A DNA stretch of 64,000 bases, from positions 868,001 to 932,000 of the forward strand of contig CAWIJK010000004.1 of NCBI GenBank assembly GCA_963836375.1, read 5' to 3'. Position 1 is the first letter of the stretch; each line of letters opens with the position of its first letter. The translations under genes were made by a program, and so were the position numbers. Below, piece after piece: positions 8,176 to 16,580 of the stretch. Under the pieces are notes generated by a model. The model did no database searches, had not been told where the DNA came from, and saw nothing but the letters and a program-made list of their open reading frames with translations. The stretch is from CAWIJK01 sp963836375. Its GTDB lineage: Bacteria > Actinomycetota > Acidimicrobiia > Acidimicrobiales > RAAP-2.

Positions 8176-9455
8176 GACGGTCCGGCCATGGCCCGGTCGG
8201 TGTCGACCAGCGTGTGCTCGGACGGGCCCACCAGGTGCTCGACCAAGAAGGCCCGCCGGCCGACCTTCCACAGCCCCACGCCCCGCCGGAGCTGGGTGAG
8301 CAGGTCGGCCTCGGTCTCGGACAACGAGAGCAGCTCGGCCGCCCGGGCCACCTCACCCGGCGGCTGGGCGTAGACCACCCGGGTCTCCGAATCGGCCAGG
8401 AGGCCCTCGGCCAGGCCCACCTGCTCGGAGCCGGCCCCGCCCACCGAGTGCAGGTCGGACAAGCGGTGCAGCACGGCGACGTTGGCCACCCCGTAGGCCC
8501 GCGACAGCTTCCACGACGCCTGGAGCCAGCGGGCCACCCCCAGGTTGGCCAGGATGGCCCAGGCCTCGTCCACCACCACCAGGACGTGGGCGGCCCCGAC
8601 CGCCCCGGCGGCGGCCTGGCGGGCCAGTGCCGCCTGCAGCCAGGCGGTGGCACAGGCCATGAGCACCCCGAGCGCGGCCGAGTTGTACAGCGCCGACAGG
8701 TCGAGCACCACCAGGGGGCCTGACAGGTCGAGTCCCCGCGTCGTCGGTCCGTCGAACATCCCCCGCAGGTCGCCGTGGACCAGGCGGCGGAGCTCGAGGG
8801 CGACGTCGCGGCCGTCTTCGACCAAGGTGGTCCGATCGGTCCGGATGGAGGTGGCCGCCTCGGGGCTCGGGTCGAGGAGGGCCTCGACGACCGCCGGCAG
8901 GGTCGGCACCCCGGCCCGGCGCCCGACCGCGCCCAGCGCCAGGTCGACCGCCACCCGCTCGCGGGGGTTGAGCGTCCGGCCGAGACACGCCGCGGCCAGC
9001 GAGGCCAGCAGTTCGACCTGGCGGCGATCCCCCTCGTCGGTGCCCGGCGCCCACTCGGTGCCCGGACCCGGATCGAGCGGGTTGAGCCTGACCCCGCCGC
9101 CCGGGCGCAGGGCGACCGGGCGGACTCCCCAGGCGGCGGCCAGGGCGCCGTACTCCCCCTTGGGGTCGACCACCCAGGCCCGCCGGCCGAAGACGGCCTG
9201 GCGCCACAGGTAGGTCTTGACGAAGGCGCTCTTGCCCCGGCCGATCTGGCCGAAGACCACCATGTTGGGGTTGGAGAGCACCCCGTCGGCGTACAGCTCG
9301 AACGGGTCGTAGACGAAGGACCCCCCGAGCAGGTCGTGGCCGATCAGCACCCCCCGGTGGCCGAGGCCCGGCTCGGCCACCAGCGGGTAGGCGGCACCGA
9401 GATTGCGGGTCGTCACCTGGTGGGCCGGGAGGCGGGCGGCGCCGGGCCGCCTCAC
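8172..9455 (-). CDS. VirB4/TraC-like conjugal transfer ATPase
   Basis: The 427-residue protein contains Walker A VFGQIGRGKSAFVKT near residue 70, WVVDPKGEYGALA (a typical VirB4/TraC block), LNPLDPG, Walker B HVLVVVDEAWAIL, and a C-terminal LLSLSETEADLLTQLRRG. This matches the ATPase half of VirB4 proteins. It is shorter than full VirB4 (about 800 residues); in streptomycete-type systems the N-terminal function is carried by the separate SCO6880-like protein, which is also present here (13579-15072) but separated by four sulfur genes. GTG 9455 is the start. A 17-codon ORF beginning with ATG 9505 ends in a GTGA overlap with it and may couple translation. Confidence 0.82.
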   Translation of the reverse strand: MRRPGAARLPAHQVTTRNLGAAYPLVAEPGLGHRGVLIGHDLLGGSFVYDPFELYADGVLSNPNMVVFGQIGRGKSAFVKTYLWRQAVFGRRAWVVDPKGEYGALAAAWGVRPVALRPGGGVRLNPLDPGPGTEWAPGTDEGDRRQVELLASLAAACLGRTLNPRERVAVDLALGAVGRRAGVPTLPAVVEALLDPSPEAATSIRTDRTTLVEDGRDVALELRRLVHGDLRGMFDGPTTRGLDLSGPLVVLDLSALYNSAALGVLMACATAWLQAALARQAAAGAVGAAHVLVVVDEAWAILANLGVARWLQASWKLSRAYGVANVAVLHRLSDLHSVGGAGSEQVGLAEGLLADSETRVVYAQPPGEVARAAELLSLSETEADLLTQLRRGVGLWKVGRRAFLVEHLVGPSEHTLVDTDRAMAGPS

Positions 9456-9587
9456 CGGGCACCGCCCCCCCGCACCCCGACCGGTGCGTCGGCTGGCTCG
9501 GTCATGTGAGGGAACGGTCGGGACAGCGCCCCGGCCCGTCTCGGTCGCTCTGTCGGCTCACCCCTCGCCTGGATCAGGCCGGCGGCC

Positions 9588-11288
9588 TCACGGAGCTGGC
9601 GTGAGGCCGCGCCGGGCCAGCTCCGCCGCCCGCCGGGCGAGGGACCAGGCCCGGTAGCCGCCGTCGAGGTTGCGGGCCGCGAAGCCGAGCTCGTGCAAGA
9701 GGGTGGTGGCGGTGTGGCCCCGCTGTCCGACCTCGCAGTACACGACGACCGGGGTGCCGGCGATCTCGTCGAGCCGCTCGCGCAGCTCGTCGAGCGGCAG
9801 GTTGACCGAGCCCGGGATGGCGCCCAGGGCGTACTCGTCGGCCCCGCGCACGTCGAGCGGCAGCCAGCCCGCCGCCACCAGCTCGTCCAACTCCGAGGGG
9901 GCCACGACGTCGCACTCGCCGCTCAAGATGTTGCTCGCCATGTAGCCGAGCTGGTTCACCGGGTCCTTGGCCGACGAGAAGGGGGGCGCGTAGGCGAGCT
10001 CGAGGTCGGCCAGCGCCCCGGCCCTGATCCCGCCGGCGATCGCCGTGGCCAGGACGTCGATGCGCTTGTCCACCCCGTTGCGCCCGACGGCCTGTGCGCC
10101 GAGAATCGTGCCGTCGTCGGGGTCGAACAACAGCTTGAGGGCCATGCGGGTGGCCCCTGGGTAGTAGGTGGCGTGGTCGAAGGGGAACGAGTGGATCGCC
10201 CGGAATCGCCGGCCGGCGGCGGCGAGCCTCCGTTCGCTCCAGCCGGTGGTGGCCGCCACCAGGTCGAAGACCTTGACGATCGCCGTCCCGAGCGAGGGTC
10301 CGACCCCGCCGGTGTGCCCGGCCAGATGGTCGGCCACCCGCCGGCCCTGGCGGTTGGCGATGTTGGCCAGCGCGATCAGCGACGTGGCGCCCGAGATGGC
10401 GTCGGCCTTCTCCACGGCGTCGCCCACCGCGTAGACGTCGGGGTCGCTGGTCTGGTTCACGTCGTTGACGGCGATCCCGCCCAGCGGGCCCAGCTCGAGC
10501 CCGGCCGCCTCGGCCAGCGACACGTCGGGGCGGACCCCGATGGCCCCGAGGACCAGGTCGGCCGCCAGCACCTGCCCGTCGGCCAGGGTGACCGTGCTCT
10601 GCTCGACCGAGGCGACCGTCGAGCCCAGCTCGAGGTGCACGCCGTGGGCGGTGAGCTCGTCGGCGACCAGGACCGCCAGTTCGGGATCGAACGGCGCCAG
10701 GACCTGGGGGGTCGCCTCGACGATGGTCACGTCGAGGCCCCGGCCGACCAGGTTCTCGGCCATCTCGAGGCCGATGAAGCCGGCGCCGATAACCACGGCC
10801 GTCGTGGGCTCCACGTCGACGGCGGCCGCCAGGCAGGCCGCGTCCTCGACCGTCCGCAGCGTCCGCACCCGCTCATAGCCGGGGAGCGGAGGACGCACCG
10901 GCGCCGCACCCATGCTGAGGACCAGCTGGTCGTAGCGCTCGACCACCTCGGAGCCGTCCGACATCGAGCGGACGGTGACCGTGTGGCCGACCCTGTCGAT
11001 GGCGACCACCTCGCAGTCCACCCTGACGTCGAGGCGGAACCGGTCGAAGAGCTGTTCGGGGGTCTGGAGGGTGAGGTCCTCCTCTTCTTCGATAAGACCC
11101 CCCACGAAGTACGGCAGGCCGCAGTTGGCGAACGACACGTGCCCGGAACGCTCGAGCACGACGATCTCGACCGCTTCGTCGAGCCGCCGCAGCCGGGTGG
11201 CCGCCGACATCCCACCGGCCACCCCGCCCACGATCACCACCCGGCGCCGCCCGGGCGCCCGTGCCACCTCCACGTCGGTTATCGCCAC
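9588..11288 (-). CDS. CoA-disulfide reductase/NADH persulfide reductase fused to rhodanese
   Basis: A two-domain protein of about 566 residues. The N-terminal part is a pyridine nucleotide-disulfide oxidoreductase: FAD motif VVIVGGVAGGMSAATRL, the single redox Cys in SFANCGLPYFVGG (Cys56), NAD motif VVIGAGFIGLEMAE, and the CoADR dimer block APPFSSAKDPVNQLGY. The C-terminal rhodanese domain has active-site loop YCEVGQRG (Cys about 518). CoADR-rhodanese (Npsr-type) proteins reduce CoA-persulfide, polysulfide or S0 with NADH. It is last of the sulfur cassette. GTG 11288 is preferred because GGAGG sits 6 nt upstream; a TTG at 11300 is the alternative. Confidence 0.88.
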   Translation of the reverse strand: MAITDVEVARAPGRRRVVIVGGVAGGMSAATRLRRLDEAVEIVVLERSGHVSFANCGLPYFVGGLIEEEEDLTLQTPEQLFDRFRLDVRVDCEVVAIDRVGHTVTVRSMSDGSEVVERYDQLVLSMGAAPVRPPLPGYERVRTLRTVEDAACLAAAVDVEPTTAVVIGAGFIGLEMAENLVGRGLDVTIVEATPQVLAPFDPELAVLVADELTAHGVHLELGSTVASVEQSTVTLADGQVLAADLVLGAIGVRPDVSLAEAAGLELGPLGGIAVNDVNQTSDPDVYAVGDAVEKADAISGATSLIALANIANRQGRRVADHLAGHTGGVGPSLGTAIVKVFDLVAATTGWSERRLAAAGRRFRAIHSFPFDHATYYPGATRMALKLLFDPDDGTILGAQAVGRNGVDKRIDVLATAIAGGIRAGALADLELAYAPPFSSAKDPVNQLGYMASNILSGECDVVAPSELDELVAAGWLPLDVRGADEYALGAIPGSVNLPLDELRERLDEIAGTPVVVYCEVGQRGHTATTLLHELGFAARNLDGGYRAWSLARRAAELARRGLTPAP

Positions 11289-11320
11289 GCCGGCCTCCAA
11301 CTCCCAGCCCGTCCCCCGGT

Positions 11321-11337
11321 TCCCCGCCCAGCGGGGA
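11321..11337. terminator. 7-bp GC stem-loop between DsrE2-like and CoADR genes
   Basis: TCCCCGC-CCA-GCGGGGA is a perfect hairpin in the short gap between the two genes, with no T-run. It may slow or partly terminate transcription or protect the upstream message. Confidence 0.35.
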
Positions 11338-11346
11338 GACGGGGAG

Positions 11347-11814
11347 TCAGGTGAAGATGATCTCCCCGCCGGCGGCCATGTCGTAGAACTCGCCGACGGT
11401 GATGATGTCCTGGACCTGTTCGATCAGGTCCTCTTTGGCCAGGTCGAACAGGTCGACCGAGGCCTTGCAGGCGTAGATGCCCGCACCGGTGTCCGAGATC
11501 ATCTCGACGAACTCGTGGATCGGCGGGATGTCGAGCTTCTCCATCTTCTTCTCGAGGTAGTGGGTCATGACCGACGAGACCCCCGGGAGCCCGCCGGCGA
11601 CGGTGGCCAGGTGCAGCCCGGGGTTCCCCACCGTGGCCACCTTGATGTGGTCGACCCGGGCCTTGTGGACGACGTCGAGACCGAAGAAGGTGAAGAACAG
11701 GTTCGCCTCGATCCCTTCGGCCCGGGCCCCGTTCGCCATGATCAGCGCCGGGTAGACACCTTCCAGCGAACCCTTCGAAACGATGATGGAGACCTTCTCG
11801 ATCGATGCACCCAT
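11347..11814 (-). CDS. DsrE/DsrF-like sulfurtransferase (DsrE2 type)
   Basis: The 155-residue protein belongs to the DsrE/DrsE2 family of small sulfur-carrier proteins. KVSIIVSKGSLEGVYPALIMA gives the first beta-alpha unit, then FFTFFGLDVVHK, and GAGIYACKASVDLF with the only conserved Cys in the position used for persulfide binding. DsrE2 proteins are usually linked to rhodanese/TusA and pass sulfane sulfur on to DsrC or heterodisulfide-reductase-like systems. It lies between the single-Cys DsrC-like gene (24 nt upstream) and the CoADR-rhodanese gene. No TusA is visible in this cassette. Confidence 0.82.
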   Translation of the reverse strand: MGASIEKVSIIVSKGSLEGVYPALIMANGARAEGIEANLFFTFFGLDVVHKARVDHIKVATVGNPGLHLATVAGGLPGVSSVMTHYLEKKMEKLDIPPIHEFVEMISDTGAGIYACKASVDLFDLAKEDLIEQVQDIITVGEFYDMAAGGEIIFT

Positions 11815-11838
11815 TGCTCACGCTCCTCGTCTTGACGA

Positions 11839-12156
11839 TCAGATGCAGCCGCGGGGCTTGGGGATCCCGGCGATCTTCGCCGCGACCTTCGCCGGGCCCT
11901 TGGGGAACAGCTGATACAGCTCTTTGACCGACACACCCGAGGTCTTGCCGAGGACCCTCACCGTCGGGCCGGTTCCCTTCTCGGCGTACTCGGCGCGCAT
12001 GAACTTGATCACCTGCCAGTGGGGCTCGGTCAGCTCGTCGATCCCCTCGGCCCGTGCGATCTCGGGCGCCATGGCCTCGGTCCACTGGCTCGGGTCCTCG
12101 AAGAACCCCTCGTCGTTCACCATCACCGTTGTTCCGCCATATGTGACGCTGGGCAT
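11839..12156 (-). CDS. DsrC/TusE-family sulfur carrier with a single C-terminal Cys
   Basis: The 105-residue protein shows the DsrC/TusE fold signature, including DEGFFEDPSQWTEAMAPEIA, LTEPHWQVIKFMR and a C-terminal arm ending GIPKPRGCI. The penultimate Cys (CysA) is kept, but the residue 11 positions earlier, where true DsrC has CysB, is Ala. It is therefore TusE/DsrC-like rather than a canonical two-Cys trisulfide-forming DsrC. The family accepts persulfide sulfur and hands it to a downstream enzyme. ATG 12156 has a strong AAAGGAG site. It follows the SQR-like gene by 40 nt. Confidence 0.85.
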   Translation of the reverse strand: MPSVTYGGTTVMVNDEGFFEDPSQWTEAMAPEIARAEGIDELTEPHWQVIKFMRAEYAEKGTGPTVRVLGKTSGVSVKELYQLFPKGPAKVAAKIAGIPKPRGCI

Positions 12157-12196
12157 GGGTGCTCCTTTCAGGTCGGCGGTTGGGCGGCGACGCGGG

Positions 12197-13441
12197 TCAC
12201 CGGACCGCCGCGGTGTCCTTGCCCCGGGCCGGCATGGCCGAGCCGACCCCCGGGAGGTCTCGGCCGGGCAGCAGGCTGTGCCAGTAGAGGGACTGGAACA
12301 TCAGCTTGCCCAGGTGGTTGATCCGGGACTCTTTCAGGAGCGGCAGGCCGACCGAGCTCGGAAAGTGCCCGGGCAGCGGTTCGGTGTCGTAGTTGAAGTC
12401 GATCAGCAGCGCCTTGCCGAAGCCCGTCTCGACGAAGCAGTTGACGTGCCCGTCGTAGCTGGCGTCGAGGGGCTGGCCGACCAGGAACCGCCGGACGTTC
12501 TCCACCAAGACCTCCCCCTCGAAATGGGTGACCGACCCGGCTTTGGAGGTCGGCACGCCGGCGGCGTCGCCGATGGCGAACACGTTGGGACGCGCCATCG
12601 ACTGTAGGGAGTGCTCGTTGACCGGCACGAACCCGAGCTCGTCGCCGAGGCCCGGCGATTTCGACACGTACGCCGCACCGCCGTGCAGGGGAACCACGAC
12701 GGCGAGGTCGAAGCCGACCTCGCGTCCGTCGTAGGACACGAGGCGTCCGCCCGGCCCGTCCACCTCACCGGTGTTGAACTCGGTGACCAGCTCCACCCCT
12801 TTGTCCTCCAGCAGACCGGTCAGTCGCCGGGACGCCACCGGCTTCGTGAAGGCCCCGTCGAGTGGGGTCACATACGTCAGCTTCACCCGGCGGCGGATGC
12901 CGCACTGCTGGAAGTACCAATCGGCCAGGAAGCAGAATTCGAGCGGCGCCACCGGGCACTTGATCGGCAGATCGACCACGTTGACGACCACCCGGCCACC
13001 GTCGAAGGCCTCGAGTGCGTCGCGCAGGGCGGCCGCGCCGGGGACGTCGTAGAAGGTGAACACCTTCTCGTTCCACCCGGGTCCGGTCAGCCCAGCGGTC
13101 TCGTCCTCGACCAGCCGGGAGCCCGAGGCCACGACGAGCACGTCGTAGCCCAGCGACGTGCCGTCTTCGAGGTGCACGAGATTCCCTTCGAGGTCCACCC
13201 GCTCGACGACGGCCTGTCGGAACTGAACCCCCTTGTGCAACTGGCGGTGTCTCGGGCGGACGATCTCGTCCTCGTGGGCCAGCCCGAAGGGGACGAACAG
13301 CAGTCCCGGCTGGTAGACGTGGTCGTCGTCCTGGTCGACGACCACGATCTCCACCTCGTCGAGGGGGAGCAACCGCCGCAATCGGTTGGCACCGAGGGTC
13401 CCACCGGTGCCCCCACCCAGAATCACGACGCGTTGACCCAC
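12197..13441 (-). CDS. sqr: Sulfide:quinone oxidoreductase-like flavoprotein
   Basis: The 414-residue protein starts VGQRVVILGGGTGGTLGANR (FAD dinucleotide fold), has the second FAD block NVFAIGDAAGVPTSKAG, and cysteines at about 162 (IKCP), 170, 180 and 335 (HVNCFVETG). Cys162 and Cys335 sit where the redox-active pair of SQR/flavocytochrome c dehydrogenase is expected. The C-terminal LGKLMFQSLYWHSLLPG is amphipathic, as in membrane-attached SQR. It would oxidise sulfide to polysulfide and reduce quinone at the inner membrane face. GTG 13441 follows a GGAAAG site. It is the first gene of the sulfur cassette and has its own 137-bp upstream gap. Confidence 0.8.
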   Translation of the reverse strand: MGQRVVILGGGTGGTLGANRLRRLLPLDEVEIVVVDQDDDHVYQPGLLFVPFGLAHEDEIVRPRHRQLHKGVQFRQAVVERVDLEGNLVHLEDGTSLGYDVLVVASGSRLVEDETAGLTGPGWNEKVFTFYDVPGAAALRDALEAFDGGRVVVNVVDLPIKCPVAPLEFCFLADWYFQQCGIRRRVKLTYVTPLDGAFTKPVASRRLTGLLEDKGVELVTEFNTGEVDGPGGRLVSYDGREVGFDLAVVVPLHGGAAYVSKSPGLGDELGFVPVNEHSLQSMARPNVFAIGDAAGVPTSKAGSVTHFEGEVLVENVRRFLVGQPLDASYDGHVNCFVETGFGKALLIDFNYDTEPLPGHFPSSVGLPLLKESRINHLGKLMFQSLYWHSLLPGRDLPGVGSAMPARGKDTAAVR

Positions 13442-13509
13442 CGGTTCATCTTTCCGGGTCCCGGTCGCTCCGCCTAGGGCAATTTGGCCCTTCGCGGGCC
13501 GGGCACGAG

Positions 13510-13537
13510 CCGCGTGGCCCCAGGTGGCACCACGCGG
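13510..13537. repeat. Perfect 8-bp inverted repeat upstream of the SQR-like gene, possible operator
   Basis: CCGCGTGG at 13510-13517 and CCACGCGG at 13530-13537 flank a 12-nt spacer. Arm length and spacing suit a dimeric repressor site controlling the sulfur cassette, whose first start codon is about 70 bp downstream on the minus strand. No regulator gene lies in the cassette. Confidence 0.35.
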
Positions 13538-13562
13538 TGGGCTCCCCGGGTCGGTGGCGACC

Positions 13563-13580
13563 GAACCGCCTCGGCGGTTC
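13563..13580 (-). terminator. Hairpin at the 3' end of the SCO6880-like gene
   Basis: GAACCGCC-TC-GGCGGTTC is a perfect palindromic stem overlapping the stop codon of the upstream secretion gene on the minus strand. There is no T-run. It would separate transcription of the secretion genes from that of the sulfur cassette. Confidence 0.4.
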
Positions 13581-15072
13581 AGCTCAGGCCGCGGCCCAAC
13601 GGCAGCGTGCAGGCGTAGGCGGACTCCTGGTCGCCGAAGAGCCGGCGCAGCTCGAGGCGGGCCTGGCCGGCGGCCTGCTCGGTGGCCGCACAGGCTTCGT
13701 CCAGCTCGGCGTCGCTGGTGGCGGTCACCGTGACGTAGCCCGAGAAACGGAACGAACCGTGACCGTCCGCCAGCTCGGCCTCGCGTCGTTCGACCAACTC
13801 GGTCTCGCGGGCCCGCCGTGCGGTGGCCAAGAAGCCTCCCCTGCGCCTCAGCTCGGCATCGGCGATGTCGGCCGTGCGGGCCTGCTCCACCTGGCGGGTG
13901 GCCCGGCTCGGGCTCATCGGCTGCATCACTACCGACAGGCGCCGGCGGACCGAGCCGAGCAGGAGCGGGCCGAGGAAATCGGGCCCCACCTCCACCCGGG
14001 GCCATTCGGCGACCCAGTAGGTGGCCTGCCAGGTGGCGTCGGTCCGCAGGCGGTCCCACCGGGCCTCGGTCGCCATCGGCCAGGGCCACCCCGGGCCGCT
14101 CCGCCGCTCCGGCCCGGCCCGGGGGTGGGCTTCGGCGCCCGACCGGCAGAGCCCCGCGAGGGCGCTCGGGCCCAGCACCTCTTCGACGTGCACGTCGGCG
14201 TCGGCCAGCAGGCGCCGCAGGGTGGCCAGCTCGCGCACGAGGACCGACGCCGTCGCCGGTCTGCGGCCGCTGCGTCCGTGGCGTCGGGTGAGTGGCCCAC
14301 CGGCGCGGATCTGGACCACCAGGTGGACCTCGTGGTGGCAGGTGTCCGCCCCGGCCCCGTCGAGCAGGGCCCGGTACGAGGACGTGGCCGGCGCATCGTC
14401 TGGGAGGCAGAGCCGACGGGCCAGGTGCCCGCGCACGGCCCGACCGTCATCGGGCACGGCGGCGGCCAGCCACTGCAGCCGGTGGACCAGGGTGTGCTCC
14501 CGGGCGAGCGACGCCAGCACGGCTGACCACGACGACACCCGACGCTGCTTGTCGTCGGGCCCGAGGAGGGCGAAGCTGTGTCCGCGCACCGCCAGCACGG
14601 CGCTGTAGGTGCGGGCCACCCGGTCGAAGAGAACACCGACCGGGCCGCCGTCGGAGCGGGGGCCGGCGGCCCCCGGCGGCCCAGGCTCGAGGGCCAGGAT
14701 CTCGACGGCGGCGAAGGGCCCGTCACGGCGACGGGGAGCTCGCGTCGGGGCCGACGGCCGGTCGCCTCGGACCCGCCGGCCCCGGGCGGGGAGTGGGCAG
14801 CGACGACGCCGGCCACCGGGCCCGGCGCCCCAACGGACCAGGGTAGGCAGCCACTCCTCGGTCGTGCGGCCACCGATCGGCCAACAGGCCACGGCGACCG
14901 ACGCGGCCACGCAGGCCACTGCCACCGACACGGCAGGGACGCTCGGCCGGCGGAGCATCACCAGGGCGAGGAGGGCGCCGACGGCCACCGCGGCGATCTG
15001 CCCGCCCCGCCACCCGGCGATGAGGCCGCGTCGCTCCAGGGGACCGAAGCGGTACCGGGGCTCACCGGCCAT
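13579..15072 (-). CDS. SCO6880-like conjugation/T4SS membrane protein
   Basis: The 497-residue protein begins MAGEPRYRFGPLERRGLIAG, followed by two short hydrophobic segments (residues about 25-70) and a long soluble region. This N terminus and layout match the streptomycete SCO6880 family, which is always found between a TrbL/VirB6-like gene and a VirB4-like ATPase and probably corresponds to the N-terminal VirB3/VirB4 portion. It contains FSGYVTVTATSDAELDEACAA near the C terminus, a typical block of the family. Its start overlaps the VirB6-like stop by 11 nt. In this window the expected downstream ATPase gene is displaced by about 4 kb. Confidence 0.78.
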   Translation of the reverse strand: MAGEPRYRFGPLERRGLIAGWRGGQIAAVAVGALLALVMLRRPSVPAVSVAVACVAASVAVACWPIGGRTTEEWLPTLVRWGAGPGGRRRRCPLPARGRRVRGDRPSAPTRAPRRRDGPFAAVEILALEPGPPGAAGPRSDGGPVGVLFDRVARTYSAVLAVRGHSFALLGPDDKQRRVSSWSAVLASLAREHTLVHRLQWLAAAVPDDGRAVRGHLARRLCLPDDAPATSSYRALLDGAGADTCHHEVHLVVQIRAGGPLTRRHGRSGRRPATASVLVRELATLRRLLADADVHVEEVLGPSALAGLCRSGAEAHPRAGPERRSGPGWPWPMATEARWDRLRTDATWQATYWVAEWPRVEVGPDFLGPLLLGSVRRRLSVVMQPMSPSRATRQVEQARTADIADAELRRRGGFLATARRARETELVERREAELADGHGSFRFSGYVTVTATSDAELDEACAATEQAAGQARLELRRLFGDQESAYACTLPLGRGLS

Positions 15073-16543
15073 CGGCCCTCGCCCCGCCCTCGGTGTCGCG
15101 GGCGCCGGCCGGCACCCAGGTGATCACCGGGCCGAGTTCGTCGTGGCCCACGCGGTGGGTCCCCCGGGTGCCCGGTGCCTCGGCCCGGCGCCCGGGCAAC
15201 GACCGTTCCTGGCGACCCGGTTCCTCGGCCGTCCCCGCCTCGCCGTCGGCCGGTGGCCGGTGGCCACCGGGCCGCCTGATCCCGAAATGGACCGGGAGGG
15301 GGTCCTCGCCGCGGGACCCGGGGGCCGAGGCGAGCTCGCGTTCGAAGGCGCGGTTGGACGCCGGATCGCCCCGCCACGCCGGCACGCCGTCGAGCCCAGA
15401 CGCCCCACCCGGCGTCCCGGTGGTCCGCCGGCCCCTGGCCCTCGTCGCTGCCTGGGCCCGGTGGCCCGCCCCGGGCGTCGGCGCGTCGACCCCGGTCCCT
15501 GGGGCCTCGTAGCTGGCCCCGAGCCCGCTGCCCGGGCCGCCGGGGACCAAAGACGACGGGCCGGCCCCGGCCGCCCGCAGGGCGAAGGACGCCGCGGTGC
15601 GCGGCGCCGGCAGGGACTGGCGGACCCGGTGGCGGGCCCCTTCGAGCTGGAGGGCCGCCCCGGCCTCGACCGCGGGGATGAGCCGCAGGAGGGTGAAGGG
15701 GGTGAAGGCGGCCAGCGCCAGGAGGGCCCCGCCGGCCAGGACCCCGCCGAAACCGGTGCCGGTCCCCGAGGCCAGGGCGCCGACGGCCAGGCTGAGGATG
15801 GCCACGATGACGAACTTGGCCAGCACCAGGGCCACCAGGGTGTCGACGAGCCGCCGGCACCAGTGCGAGACCGCCGGCCACACCAGGCTGGCCAGGGCGA
15901 GGGGCAAGAAGAGCACGGCCACGTAGATGGCGGCGGCCCGGACCAGCAGTTCGACCCATAACAAGAAGGCGGCGAAGGCGACCAGCAGGCCGCCGAGCAG
16001 GGCGACGAAGGCCGGCACCTGTTGGCCGTTCGCCGTCTGGGACACGAGGACCCCGGCCAGGCCGGCCAGGGCCTGGCCGATGTCGGTGCCCGACGACGAG
16101 GCCACGACCGAGGACAGGGCATCGGTCGCGGTCAGGGCCAGGCCCATGAGCTGGATCACCGCCGCGGACAACAAGAGGGCCAAGGGCAGCTGTACCAGGG
16201 CCGAGCGGAGCAGCATGCTCGGGCTCTGCCGGTAAACCGACTGGACGACGGCGCACAGGAGCATGGGCACCACCACCACCGCCCCCAGACCCACCATGAC
16301 CTGGTAGTGGGCGGTGAACCAGCCGGCGCCGACGTCGACCGACGTGCTCGAGGTCAGAGCGGACCCGATCTGTCCGAGCAGCCAGCTGGCGCCGTCGACC
16401 ACCCAGGTGGTGACCGACCCCAGCACGCTGCTGGCGCCGGCACCGAGCAGACTCGACCCGGCCGAGCCGGCCAGGCTGCACAGTGGATCGGCGGACCCAT
16501 CGGGGCACGACGGGATCGGGATGGTGATCGCCGGCGCGACCAT
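15062..16543 (-). CDS. TrbL/VirB6-like polytopic conjugal transfer protein
   Basis: The 493-residue protein has an N-terminal periplasmic stretch with cysteines (SCPDGSADPLCSL). A membrane domain of about six segments lies between residues 85 and 290, including VVVVPMLLCAVVQ, LPLALLLSAAVIQLMGLALT and LLVAFAAFLLWVELLVRAAAIY. A Gly/Pro/Arg-rich, probably disordered cytoplasmic tail of about 200 residues follows. The WVELLVRxAAIYVAVLFLPLALA segment is the conserved core of TrbL/VirB6 channel proteins. It lies 37 nt after the VirB2-like gene and overlaps the SCO6880-like gene, so these three form an operon. Confidence 0.78.
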   Translation of the reverse strand: MVAPAITIPIPSCPDGSADPLCSLAGSAGSSLLGAGASSVLGSVTTWVVDGASWLLGQIGSALTSSTSVDVGAGWFTAHYQVMVGLGAVVVVPMLLCAVVQSVYRQSPSMLLRSALVQLPLALLLSAAVIQLMGLALTATDALSSVVASSSGTDIGQALAGLAGVLVSQTANGQQVPAFVALLGGLLVAFAAFLLWVELLVRAAAIYVAVLFLPLALASLVWPAVSHWCRRLVDTLVALVLAKFVIVAILSLAVGALASGTGTGFGGVLAGGALLALAAFTPFTLLRLIPAVEAGAALQLEGARHRVRQSLPAPRTAASFALRAAGAGPSSLVPGGPGSGLGASYEAPGTGVDAPTPGAGHRAQAATRARGRRTTGTPGGASGLDGVPAWRGDPASNRAFERELASAPGSRGEDPLPVHFGIRRPGGHRPPADGEAGTAEEPGRQERSLPGRRAEAPGTRGTHRVGHDELGPVITWVPAGARDTEGGARADGR

Positions 16544-16580
16544 CAGTGGTCGTGTTCCCGCCCGGGCCCGCGGGTGACCC

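Noticed and set aside
13442..14089. N-terminal extension of the SQR-like frame
   Set aside because: The extension overlaps the SCO6880-like gene and reads as Arg/Pro/Gly shadow; the flavoprotein fold begins at GTG 13441.
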